Of a DNA stretch of 64,000 nt, positions 24,065 to 35,823 are shown piece after piece. A program made the translations under genes and the position numbers. How positions within the stretch are numbered: position 1 is the stretch's first letter; each line of letters opens with the position of its first letter. Below the pieces are notes generated by a model. It did not search any database. It saw nothing but the letters and a program-made list of their open reading frames with translations, and had not been told where the DNA came from. Where the stretch lies: NCBI RefSeq assembly GCF_037975245.1, contig NC_092564.1, forward strand, positions 15,319,984 through 15,383,983, in the 5' to 3' direction. The DNA comes from Apostichopus japonicus. Lineage: Eukaryota; Echinodermata; Holothuroidea; Aspidochirotida; Stichopodidae.

Positions 24065-27000
24065 CTGATTATGAAACCTTGAAGTTATCATGACGTGCAC
24101 AGACATATGACATTATACAGTCACCATTAATTTGAGTATGGTTTTGAAAAATGTTAATTATGTGACATTAGTATTAGAGTATGTGCATGCATTGACATTA
24201 GCATGTAGACTGCAAGCCTGGTTATATACTGTTGCACTGCAGTTCACAACATAGCTGTAGGCTATTGAAGCCTGCTGAGGTGGCATTATAAATGAAAGGA
24301 GGAAAACAAAAGAAACTGCCTTACAGTATTTGACTCTTTATTTACCTGTCCTCACACAAATACTGCATTATTTTGCTCATTCTTGTCAAGAACCTTGTGC
24401 CGACATTTTACCAAATGACATCAACTGGGTGACTGGATGTTTCTCGTCTGATCCCCCCTCCCCCCTATTTTGTGAGACCATTCCCACACATTCTAAGTGT
24501 GGAAACAAGTGACTGCACAAGTCACATGAAAATAGCAAAAACTAGATTAATCTGTACAAATTTTCTGCACTTTTCTAAATTTTCAGTCCAGACTCTTATT
24601 ATCTGTATCAGTGTCCAAGTTTCTTTTCTTCTTTTTCATTTCAAGTCTTGATAATGAGTGGTTATAGTAGTGGGATCAAATGTGCTAGAAATTCAAGTAA
24701 TGGTCAGTCAAAGAAGTATTTTACAGCTGCCCTTGAAATGAATCACTTCACCGAGCCATTTAGATGTCTAATGAACCACTCCGCACGTAGTGGTTTGCAA
24801 AACTTTGGACGGTCGAGAGTGCCAGGAATTTTAGTACAATTTTGCTTTTAGGCATTTGCATAAAGAGTTAATTCATCGTTCTGTGATGTTTTTTCATTGT
24901 GGTGCATTAACTATACGGTGTTTACGCTTGGAGCAATTATGACAAAAGTTTACCCTCATTAGTTGAGATGATGAAAGTTTGAGGGTCATTAATATTCCCC
25001 TCAAATATGCTACAAAATCAAATAATGGTCCTTCAAATCCAACATTTCATACCTAAGCACCCTCAACAGCACATTGCTCATTCTACTGAGAGGCTTAATT
25101 TTCTAATTGAACACTCCTTGATGTCTTGGAACAAACACATGATGGGTTCAGAGCTCACAATCTTCAGACCTCATCCATAAAATTTGATAAATATTAGCAA
25201 TTTTCAAGTCTGCTCAAATTCGGGGGCCAACTCTGATTACCTCGTAATGACAACTATCTGATCGATTTGAAGACTGCAGTCTCCGCCAACTTTTCTTTAT
25301 TTTAAGTGATAATTCCTTCTGGCATCGATTACGGCTCCACGTGTTGTTAAAAATGTCAATTCAAGGTCATGTCTTCCATCTCATCACTCTCTTAAGTACC
25401 CCTGGACCTTTCAGTGTTTTCTTTCTCTCCATCACGATTCTTTTTCAAGGGTACCCTCTGGCCCTGTCTTCCTCCTTTCGATGATGCTATCGTCATTAAT
25501 AGCAGAATCATCATTGTTTTCCTAGCCATGCAAATTCATGTCTATCTAAAGCAAAGAGAAATTTATGTTCGGTTGTATATATTTCGTGCGACAGAGGATA
25601 ATTCACGGAATAGATCAAATCTCTTTGCCCACGGGCTGATGCCCGAGAGATAAAGCAAGTGTTCTTGAATAGCTGAGGTTCATGTTTCAAATGTTGGTAT
25701 TGCACTCTTCTGAGTAGAATCGATCAGTTTGCTGCCTTCCCTCGTTGCTGTAAGACACTGACGACAATGTCATACATCTTTGCCTCATAAGAGCAGGTGA
25801 AATTTTCTACCAAGATTTGAGTCTACTGTTACACATATTTTACACAAATATGAAAAAAAAACACAAAAAAAAAACACTACATATATGTTTAGAGATGAAA
25901 TTGTCTTTCTCTTTATTTCCATCTTGTTGGTGGTCTGTTTTCTCTTGTTCAATAAACATGAACTGTATAAAATTTTTATGATGAGTTTAATAAAGGATTT
26001 ATTTTAGGGCGGTCGCAGTGATTTAACGGTAAATCGTTCGCGCCATTTAAGGGCAACAGAAAATGAATTTCTTTCTTTCGATTGCGACAGCTTTTCTCCA
26101 TTAAACCCACTGGGTCAGAGTGAATTTAGAAAAACAAACATTGAATCTGCTTTGGAAGTTTGTTTTACCAAATTCATCGGCAAACTCGTATTGAGACTTT
26201 AACACAAAACTGTTAACACTAAATTTTTCCCTGCCCTATATACTCTTACACATGCTGTATTGGAATGGTAGAAATATATAGCTGATTTGACATTTTTCTT
26301 GGCAGGTTCAGGTTGTCCATATGGAGTTGTCTACAGTTTTCCTACATTCAGAATTCATTCTCTACCATAGATTTAGATACTATATCATATGATCAACCCA
26401 AACATTTTGAAGAGTTCCTTCAGGGGGGTTTCTTACATGGGTTATATTTTGAGGTCATTGGGGGAGGTACAATTGATCAAACACAATTTAGCACTCTGCA
26501 CAGTGAATAAATGGAACAGCTTCTTGTTAGGTGTCAGTGGCCTGAAGGGGTTCCCCTGGGATGTTAAGTTCATGGGTGATCAAGGAGGGCCTGGAATTTA
26601 TGTTGACATGGGGTGCCTTCTTGTCCTAATTTGTTGTAGAGAGCTGCATCTGTGTGTGTCCAGGTTGGTTAGCCTCACCTATAAAAAAAACAGGAGTTTT
26701 GTCTGAGGATCAGGGTTTTTGGTGAACTTTTATGATGCATATTTAGACTACTTTTCAAGTGAGCAAATGTAGGGTAATTGAGAAACACACAAAGTATAAA
26801 TATATCAGCCATTATTATTCTGGCTGGTGCCACTTCAATTAAGAAGCAATTACTTTCATCACCAGTCATCCATAGTGAGATTTATAACCTGAAATCAAGC
26901 AATCAAATAATGGAAATTGTTTTGTTTTGACAACAAACCTTTAGGGCATTGCCTTCAAAAAATTTCTTGGTAAATATACCATCATAATGGTATACTTCCT

Positions 27001-27235
27001 TGTATATTTATGGGTGAATGTTGTTCTGTCGCATATTTTCATATTGGCATATTTTTCCTGGTCAGGATAATTTCTTGGACAAAATTTACACTTTAGATAA
27101 CCTTTATGATTGGTTGTTGGCTGCATCTACACAGTAGGAGATGAGGAAGAAATTGTGAGTAGTTTGGACACCATCTCCTTGAGGTAATACTTATAATGAG
27201 AAAGAAAAAAGTTGTTACCGTTTTTGTCATTCAGT

Positions 27236-27575
27236 CAGTGGCGGAGCGTCCATACAGTCAGGGGGGGGGGCAGATGCCCCCCTGACAGACTCAAATGGAC
27301 TGCTGGCGCCCTTTTCAGCTTTTTACCACTTTTTACATATTCGCGATTATTGACTTTTTTATTGCGCTCTCATCTACCTATTGACATTTGTCACTTTATC
27401 TGCAAATTAGCAAGGCCTGGAAAGGGTCATTTCCGGCGATCTAGGCAGTATCTTTACTCAAAAATATTCTGTACGCTACGCGCCAACCTGTGGTGGCGCT
27501 CAGCTTAGATAGTGTCGAAAGGGCCTCTACAGACCATTCTCGCCCCCTTGACCAACACCCCTAGCTCCGCCACTG
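27236..27575. mobile_element. Second hAT-like non-autonomous element
   Basis: The ends are CAGTGGCGGAGC (27236-27247) and its exact inverse GCTCCGCCACTG (27564-27575), giving a 340-bp element. The interior shares a block with the 2616-3262 element: TTTCCGGC(C/G)ATCT, CTGTACGCT(C/A)CGCGCCAAC and TGGTGGCGCTC. The flanking 8 bases (CATTCAGT versus TGATAATT) do not match, so the target duplication has decayed, or one end was rearranged. The C-rich block just inside the left end (TGCCCCCCTGACAG) echoes the G/C-rich block of the first element. Confidence 0.78.
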
Positions 27576-29187
27576 TGATAATTATCAACAGCTGATACAC
27601 AATATTTCAAAAAAATCACCAATACTTACTCGAATATAGTCCTATATAGCACTCACAACTTGAAAATATTTCTTTACACAGGGTCATTTTTGGGTTATGG
27701 GTGGTACTGTTTTAATTTAGGCCCAATGAAGTAGTATGTGGGTCTTGCATTATATTTGATCAGTTGGTGTACATATTTATTAACGGCATCTGTGGAGAAG
27801 AAGTGAAGCTAATGACTTGTATTAGTATAGGATTTTTGTATGGAAAAATATTCACACCTTATTATTTATATATTTAACTTGTATAGATTTTTAAAGAGAG
27901 GATGATTCCATACTTTTTTATGTGAAAGGATTAACCAAATTTAGTGTTTCTGCTAAAAGAAATAATGTATTCAACTTCTTTTATGCAATAAAAGGGATAG
28001 AATATTCTCCAAAACTGTGTCATCCCATTGCTTAATGAAACAGTGCTCAGTTCAGAATGATTCCCTGTCAAAATCGATTCTTACTAGCTAGCTGTTACGA
28101 TGCATTTCACCAATCGTGTCCTATTTTGTTACTCCAATTGTTATCACCACTTTTCTGCCAACTTGCTGCTTCTTCCCCGGCCAATTCATCACCTCGGCTG
28201 TGTCAGGAGTAGTTGAAACTGCCTCATACATATATTCTCCTTCCAATACCAATTTATTCCGGTTTCAAAGAACCGCACAAAAGTTCAACCCCAAAGGCAT
28301 AGCAAAAGACCAGTTATTTTGTGGGGTTTGAAATTCCCAAAACTCACCAGTGTTTCTAAAGTGATTGCAAAGGTCTCAGATTTCTCACAGAAACGAAAAC
28401 TTTTATCGAGCAGATCGAATGACGGAGTCTGGGTCGTTTTCTTTCTCTTTCTGTACTATCTCAAACCTTAAATGTTGAACGGGCAAAAAATCTATAATTC
28501 ATGGTGAATGAGTCATTTTAATTAACACTATCTCAATGAAAGTATATTTTTTGTTTAGAGTTGGTTTATTTCCATCTTTGCTGGTTTTTTGTAGCTAATG
28601 GAGAGTGTCGTATTTGGGTGTGGAAGTTGGAGATGAGTCAACTGTCGACTGTGTGTGTGCGCTTGTGAATGTACCCTAGTGAGCAAATGCATAGCGAAAG
28701 AATATTTTTCATGCACAGCGTAATGTACTATGACAATGGCCTGCTTGCTATTTCAGAGGAGGCCTGCTTTAGGTAAATCAGCAATTGCAGGAACCGGTGC
28801 AAATAAAAAGAAAAAAACGAATATTTATAAACATATAAACGAAAAAGAGCAAAGCTTTTCATGTCAGCAAGTTTTGTTGAATTTGCTACTTTTAATCTGG
28901 CGGTGTATATTTGAACATGTTAGAAAAGGGGGAAAACAAAGAAATTTATTTACAGTGGCTTTTGACTGTGTACCCACACATCCCACTCCTCCACTCCCTC
29001 CCGCCCTTCCTACCCCCTCCCTCCTTTCCCACACCCCCCACCCCCTCACCTAGATCTTCTGAACCAGATCTGAATGAACGGCAGAAACCGCCCTGATAGG
29101 ATCAAACATAGTGTTTGAGATTTCAAACTCTGAATTCTACTTTAATGTCTCGTATAAAATATTATCATGGATAATTATGTGTATAAA

Positions 29188-29262
29188 AATTGCTATACAT
29201 CTTTACATTTGTATTTACGTAGGATTTTGTGATGCGATATACTGGATAAATTTTCCGGGATT
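29188..29262 (+). repeat. Dispersed repeat family, copy 2
   Basis: AAATTGCTATACATCTTTAC is followed by TTTTGTGATGCGATATACTG and GATAAATTTT, matching 23972-24064 with substitutions and a roughly 15-base deletion in the middle. Confidence 0.62.
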
Positions 29263-29741
29263 TAAGAGATGAATAAAAAGTGTGGGAAACTCAATTACCG
29301 TTGCTCTTCGGACAGACTCGATGAGGAAGGAGTCTATGATGGTTGTGCAAGGACAGCTAGAACGTGTTCTTGAATATCATACCTCTGTCAACAATCTAGT
29401 TTGTAAGGTGGAAGTCTTACTACTCTGGTTGTAACATTGTCATGTAGCCTTCATAAATCTATTACTACATAGTTTAACAGCATCATCATCACATGTAGTA
29501 ATTTTATTGGCATTCCATAAACTACAGGGGGAACTGATGGATCTCTCCGGAGCATTGAAGGGATATGTCAGGTAGCTAGTAGCAATCACAGAAAGTTACA
29601 GTCTAATAATCTGAGAGAGATCTGAATTTCACTGGCTAGATTCAAGATTTGGTTACTAAGGAAAGGTCTTGACAAGGAAACTAGCAGTGGGAAGGGGCAG
29701 GAGTTGGAATGGTACTCGCAATCATTTCTACCATTTACAGT

Positions 29742-29976
29742 GGAGTGTTAGCTCAATGGTTAACGCCGGTGCCTTCCAATCATAAGGTTCGAGTCACTCC
29801 AAGATTAATGTATGTCATCCAGTTACAGAGTAATTGACAAATGACAATTCATAATCATGGATGTAAAATATGAATCTAAGAGACTGACTTCGGTCAGCTT
29901 GCAGCTTTGATAAGCCAATGAGGCTTCTTCGCGAGTTCCTGCTTGCAGGGGGATCTAGAATACATACATACATACC
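29742..29976 (+). mobile_element. tRNA-derived SINE
   Basis: The head (29742-29800) is tRNA-like: GGAGTG pairs with CACTCC. There is an A-box-like TTAGCTCAATGGTTAAC, an anticodon-loop-like CCTTCCAATC (TCC, glycine-type) and a B box GGTTCGAGTCAC. At 59 bases it is too short and irregular for a working tRNA. It is followed by a body with CTAAGAGACTGACTTCGGTC, GCTTGCAGC and GATAAGCCAATGAGGCTTC, and a tail of (ACAT)n at about 29961-29976. This layout, an internal pol III promoter, a body and a short simple-repeat tail, is that of a tRNA-derived SINE. Confidence 0.82.
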
Positions 29977-32900
29977 CATTTTCCACATTTGTTATCCAGT
30001 TATTTCAATCTTCTTGAAACTGTGTAGTTTGTTTGTTATCAAGATAAACTTTATAGAGGTAATCGGAGACCGAACAATAATGATAAATAAAAACAAATAA
30101 CCCTAAATAAGTATCAAGGAAAGCACATCTCTCTTCAACTGCTAAGAGGGCAGCAAACTTAAATTCAAGGTTCATCTGTTTTCTGTCAACCCATTTCTAT
30201 GTAGTTGTCCAATCAACTTCTGAAACTTTGAGGAGGAACCTCTTCCCTTTCTGTACACTGAGTCATACGATTTATAAGAGTTCCTTCACCAAAGTCTTCA
30301 TGATGTACTGGCTGTAATAACTATAAGGTCATTGTGACTTTGAGTGACCATGGAAGTCGGGATAGTTCTTCCAGCTTGTTTCGCTGATTTTCTCTTTGTT
30401 GTGAGAGTTTTTCCAGATTGTTTAAAAAGTTCCCAACTATCGGCTAAGGGGAAAGTGATGAGCTATTAAAGGATAGACGTGTTATACTGTACTTCTATGA
30501 TGTGAAGCCTTACCACAATTTGGCCAGCTACATTTAAAGGAGACAGGTCTTTGGATTATTTTTATATAAGTTGGTTTGGTTGATCAAATACTGGGTAGTT
30601 TTCATATTGAAACCCAGATATTCTGTGACTCTGATCCACAACCAGTACTGACTGCAAAGTGAGACCCAATATTTGAAAAAAAAGAAGGAAAAAAGAATTG
30701 AAAACAAGGCTGCCACAAGTGATTTTCAATGTTTTGATGAATTACTAGCTAGGCCATAATTTGAATCTTGTCAATCAATAAAAAATTCCCTCTGCCAGGT
30801 TTTATTTCTGAATGTGAATAATACTTTTGTATCTCAAAATACATCTAGATATTAACTCAGGTTTAAAATGGGTACTTTATTTTTTTTTTTTGCTAATGGG
30901 CTTTAAAAACAGCACAAATAGCTATGAGGAAACCTGTAGGGTATCCCTCAGGCATATCAGTCCAAGTTGAAGCTCATATATTTGAACCTTCACTACGGAG
31001 TTTAAATGGTGGTTACCAGAAAGAATACCAACAAGGGAAAATGCAGAGCACACCAATTCCCAGGAGAAGGACAGGGTCTTTTAAAATAACTCAATGAAAA
31101 TTTCTGATTTGGGCACAGAGAAGTTTATTCGATGTGGTATTGAATGTTTGAAGCACCCCTTAATGGAGAAGAATACAAGCCACTTAGAATCTGTTATGTG
31201 CTCAAGAGACAAGGCCGAACAGGTGTCAACTAACAGTCACAGACCTTCAGCACATTTGTAAACTATCATAACCTGTATGCACATCCAAACATTCTGGTGC
31301 TCCCACCAGTTATAATAGCTAAGGCTCCCAATGTTACAATCTTTAAAGTAGCATTTTGAGTTGGTTTTGTCAATTAATTTGAATCGACAAGTTCTCATCA
31401 GATTTTTTTAAATTTTTAAAGTAGCTGTTTGCAATTTATTCTGAAAATCTTAAAAAGTGTAAGGGGTGATGGAAATGTTGAGAAGTGAATCAAATTTGTT
31501 AATTACTCACATAAGGCCTACATTAGTTGCACAAAATGAAAGGAAGATATGTAAGTGTGATCCAGTCTTAAAAGTAATGTACCACAACTATAACTTGTTG
31601 ACCAAATGCAAAAACTGCAAGAGAAGCAAGCTAGCCCATCCATTACCTTGAACTGCAACCCATACTCTCCCTCCAACCTTTCCCTCACCTCGACATCTGT
31701 AAAGCCTTTATCTTTATCCTCCCCCTCCCTCTTCCCCTCTCCTTTCCCTCTTTCCCCCACCATTCAACCATCCCCTCGCCTCACCACACACCCATTAAAG
31801 GAGCAGTGTGTAAATACAAATTTCAAATTTGACCAATTGTACTAGTCTGTTTGTATGTAATTTTCAAGCTTGTTGTTCTGAAACCCTGGACTATCAATGA
31901 CTAACATTGATTTAATTCAATGATATCTCCCAAAGTTTAGAAAAGGTTCATGTTAGCTCTATCAGGAGATATTTTCATCGTACAAATCCCACATCACACG
32001 AGGTGAAGACGATGGTTCTTCTTTTAACAAGTGTTTGAAACTTCAGACATTATTGCTATGGCAGTTTTCAGAATATCAACAAGTAATTTTCTCTGATGAC
32101 TGCTTTAAGCCTACCCCAGTGGGTTGATGCAGTGTTACCAGACAGTTGTGTAGAACAGCCCTGTGGGGTATGTGACAGCTGCTGGTCTTGTATGTTCAAG
32201 AAATCACAGTCAAATGTGATGACACAACTTGTCATGTGATGCCAGTTTTATGCCAAGTTTGCAAACTAAGTCAATAGTTGAAAGGAAAAGTGAAAAACCC
32301 CCATGAGAATATGCTCTTTTTTATGTGTTATTACTAATTTGTTTTTGGCTGTCACCCGCTCTGTTGAAACTGATAGTTTTTCCACATCTATTTTGAGAAT
32401 AAAAGTTGGTCTATTTCCCCTTTTATCTCTTTGTTCTCGCTAACATTTTTCTCAGGCTTTTGCCTTCTCCAGATGTCTCGTAATGCTAAAACATTATCGT
32501 AATCCCGTTGTCATGGTCCTTTCTGCAAACTTAGATTTGTAAATTTTAACAAGGATGGCGTTGTTAACGATGCTACAGCAAAGAGAAGCAGTGCTATGAA
32601 CCTTGAAAATGGTGATTATAGTTTGGGTAGTTTCAACATTGGGAGTAATTTGTCCTGCCTCCCTGGCACTAATGAGTGTTTTACCTTGTTTGGTCTTTGG
32701 TTTTGGGGTTCTTTAAATAGAACCAACCTCCAAAGCGTTGCTGGGCTCATCTCTTCCGGTGCACTCTTGTTTACAAAATGTTTACAAATTGATAGCAAGT
32801 CTTTAAACAAAGACCCGTTGCAGGGATCTATATGTGCATTGATTCGATCTCATATTTGTTGAGTCGATTATCGAATCTAAATAAATGCCACAGAGGAAAA

Positions 32901-33207
32901 CAAAGGATGAAATGTCTTCACACCTTTTTGCCGCTGCACGTCGAGGATAACACTTTGACCGAAATCACTTTCATGTGATGATTCTATGACTGATATTCGT
33001 AAGAGTTTTTACCATCAAATATGGTGTATGTGTGGGAGGCAGGGTGGGGGTGGGGGTTGTCATGAGGAGGGCAATATTTTCCATTAGAGAAAATGGTAAT
33101 GTGAAGAGGCATTGGCAGCTAAATTCCTTGACCACTTGTAGCTCAACTCAGAATTGCCTGTTTGAACCATGGGACTGTGAGGCTATCCAGCCAAGCCCAA
33201 AGTCTAC

Positions 33208-33580
33208 AGAGGGCGGTATCACATTGGCCCTATCTTGTTTAGCGAAACTTGACAAGGTTCAGTCCCTGACTGCAGATCATAACAGTTCTTTCTGATGATC
33301 CACTGTAGTAAATATGTTGCAGAGATCATTTGAAACATAGTTTCTCAGTCTTTCAAGTCAAACTTGATGTTTTAAGCACCTTTACTTGTGTGTTCTAGAG
33401 CTTTTTTTTTCATCAGGCCAAACTACACAAATAGAACCTTGGACTACAGTAGTCAATCACGTGTGTTCGTATCCAAGTTATCTGGCACGCCTTCACAAGA
33501 TAATTGTTACTTAGATTGAGAGATCTGTAAGAAGTAAATACAGCACTGTGCACTTTTGGACCAATATGACAGCGCCCTCT
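33208..33580. mobile_element. Small inverted-repeat element with AGAGGGCG ends, copy 2
   Basis: The left end AGAGGGCGGTATCACATTGG (from 33208) and the right end CCAATATGACAGCGCCCTCT (to 33580) are inverse with a few mismatches, enclosing 373 bp. The interior is not obviously like that of the copy at 10145-10500, so the two share ends rather than body. It overlaps the end of an unrecognised 88-codon frame (33032-33295). Confidence 0.62.
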
Positions 33581-33591
33581 GAAGAGCCCCA

Positions 33592-33956
33592 TTAAAGGCA
33601 TTGAAGACTGGCCCCAAACCGCGTGCGGCCATCTGAAAAAGTTAACTTTCTGTTGCTTGCAAGTGACATTTTATTCGTGTCACTACAAAATGCAGACTAA
33701 TGAAATGTGATACCTTGTTATCTTTAGCTGGACCTGAGATATCCATCGCTGCATCGTTTGTACACTGTGCTGTGGGTATTGACCGCAGCTGTATGTACTG
33801 ACTGTACACTAGTGTCTAATTACCGACGGTAGCAAGCTGTGTGTGTATTTTCTAGATCGATGGTGGTGTCTTACACTTCTGTTACATCTCATTCAAAACT
33901 AGGTCAGATTACCGGCATTAGACGTTTCTTTTTGCGCGAGTCTTCACACCCTTTAA
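33592..33956. mobile_element. TTAA-bounded MITE-like element, family A copy 2
   Basis: This copy is in the same orientation as 20227-20593 and has the same ends. The shared blocks include TGGACCTGAGAT, GTATGTACTGACTGTACAC, TAATTACCGACGGTAGCAAG and GGTCAGATTACCGGCATTAG. Differences are scattered substitutions and short indels. It sits only 11 bp beyond the end of the inverted-repeat element at 33208-33580, so two unrelated small elements lie back to back. Confidence 0.8.
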
Positions 33957-35609
33957 CTGTCACATAAATAAATAAATTAATGTATTGATTTATAATTTGA
34001 TTACTTTTTCACATGCAATCTTTAGTGTGAAACATTTCCATGTATTGGGTGTCATATTATATTTCTACAAGATGATCTCGATAAAACTACCAAGGTAATA
34101 AAGTTTTCAGTTTGAAAGTTTCCTCATGCCTAGGGGTTAAAGGGTACCAGTTAACAGCAGATACCAAGTTTCCACATTTCAAACTGATACTTTTCATCCA
34201 GAACCAGCCACCTTTTCTTTTAATACCACCTGCTCAACCTTGACAACGGTATGTGTCGCAGCCTTCTCAGCTGCTAGTGATGCACAAGATGGAATTTATA
34301 CTGTCAAAGAAAATGTTTACGAGCTTTAGTATCAAAACAAAACTTTAAAAACAGGTGTCCTTATTTTGTTCTGTTTCATACTACAAAATGGCTGACACTT
34401 AGCAGGTTGAGTATTCATAACTAATACTGTCTAGAAGTCCCTCGCTCTCGCTCTCCCCCTCCACCTTCCCTTACCCCAACAAAAATGTTTTCAATAGAGT
34501 TGTCAGATTTACTTCTAAGCTATTTACAATTCATTGTCACTCATATTTTATTCAAGGTTATTGGATGAATCGATTTTGTTTATTTGTTGGTGGAGCCAGT
34601 CGTTGCCAATTGAGGTGTTCTATTGCTTGGATTATGCTATCGTTTAATTCTTTTCTGGAATCGTATTGTTAAAGTAGACAATATTATTGTTCTACCATGC
34701 AGAACCCTATATAGTGTATGATGTCAAATCAGATACCTGTCTTTATCTGTGATGAAATCAATCAGGGGCCAAGGTTTCTTATTAATTATAGTTGTTTACT
34801 GATTGGAATAGCATTTTTGATCACTTGATTCCTTAGATATGGATCCAAATTATTTGATAGGAAAGTTTTCTGAACTTGTGCCAATATTTTGAACTTGTTA
34901 ACTTCAATGCTCACTGCTAAGTTACCATGTTGATTTCTTGGACTTTTTGGAAAGTTTCTCACAGTTTTGATTGTAGTTGTGTGGTATACTTTTCAAGACT
35001 GTATCTTCTGTTGAATGCCAAAAGTTCTACACAAATTTATATTACAAGTAGGATGGGTATACATGGTCCATTGTTTCCTGAATGTTTGTTTGATGTATGA
35101 GAAAAGTGTTATTTGCTTTAAAGGTCTGAATTTGTTCTTTATTGGGTAGTGTTAAATTACTTGGATTACTTCTAATATATAATAAGTTTTCATTAACTTC
35201 AATTGTGTTATGCGGTCCAGTTATTACTTTTATAGTTTTGAGGGAGAGAGATATAAGCATTATTGCCAAGATGGATCCTTGGCAGTGTGTTGTAGTTTCT
35301 GTGGAATAAAGACCTTTCTCTTCTCATCCTCTCTCTCCACCTTCTCCCCACCCCCTCCCCATCCACAGGAATGATTTGCTTTTGAGATACTTTACCTCTC
35401 ATGATCACATCAAAATCAGGTATGCAAAGTGGCAGTGTACATATAATGTGGGTGAGGTTGTACAGAGTCATCGGGTTGGACTTATAAGTCCGCTACTCCT
35501 TCTGAAAGTGGAAAAAAATCTTTCTTCATCTACTTGTGTTTGCACAACTATGGCACTCTTTGTTCTACAGTGAAATTTGTTGACAACTTGTTTGTTTATT
35601 TTATTACAG

Positions 35610-35823
35610 AGGAATAATGTGACTGAAGTGGAATCCGAACTTTCTGGGATAGCTCGATGTCCTTACGACCCAAGATTCAATGCGACGGCCCTCCTCACCA
35701 AGGAAGGAGATCTTTACTCTGGGACTGTCATGGATTTCACAGCCCGAGATCCTGTCGTCTATAGGACCCTGGGGCCATCACCGGCTTTGAGAACTGCTCA
35801 GTTGAATTCAAAGTGGCTCAGTG
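35610..35823 (+). CDS. Sema5-like semaphorin, exon 3 of 7 seen (ARCPYDP to NSKWL block)
   Basis: This 214-nt exon starts in phase 0 after ttattacag and ends in phase 1 at AGTG|gtaagg. It encodes RNNVTEVESELSGIARCPYD, then PRFNATALLTKEGDLYSG, TVMDFTARDPVVYRTLG, PSPALRTAQLNSKWLS and one base of the next codon. It is the strongest match in the window: ARCPYDP-NxTALL, G-LY-T-DF-RDP-YR-LG and LRTAQ-NSKWL are the defining blocks of the class 5 sema domain. Two N-glycosylation sequons are visible, N-V-T and N-A-T; the second corresponds to the N-S-T of vertebrate Sema5. This part forms early propeller blades and is extracellular. The longer open frame that continues past 35823 reads into intron, because the protein similarity stops exactly at the donor. 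Confidence 0.97.

Larger units (their letters stand above)
19634..35609 (+). other. Semaphorin intron between exons 2 and 3 (~16 kb)
   Basis: This is the largest visible intron. It contains two copies of a TTAA-bounded element, two tRNA-derived SINE-like sequences, a hAT-like element, an AGAGGGCG inverted-repeat element and members of dispersed families. The C/T-rich stretches at about 28975-29045 and 31660-31790 produce long frames on both strands by composition alone. No additional exon is needed between the encoded residues, and none was seen. Confidence 0.75.

Noticed and set aside
26007-26060. Short GC-rich patch GGCGGTCGCAGTG...GTTCGCGCC that might be a tRNA or regulatory hairpin.
   Set aside because: No A/B-box pair in proper order and no cloverleaf could be drawn by eye.
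28864-29096. Long frames on both strands rich in Pro/Ser/Thr or Gly/Arg.
   Set aside because: Produced by a C/T-rich stretch at about 28975-29045; low-complexity composition keeps several frames open.
29742-29800. Possible functional tRNA-Gly(TCC) gene.
   Set aside because: Only 59 bases, with a shortened T arm and irregular anticodon stem, and fused to a SINE body and tail; it is a tRNA-derived SINE head.
31518-31845. Opposing frames, one Lys/Glu/Gly-rich and one Ser/Pro-rich.
   Set aside because: Compositional effect of a CT-rich tract (about 31660-31790), with no conserved motif.
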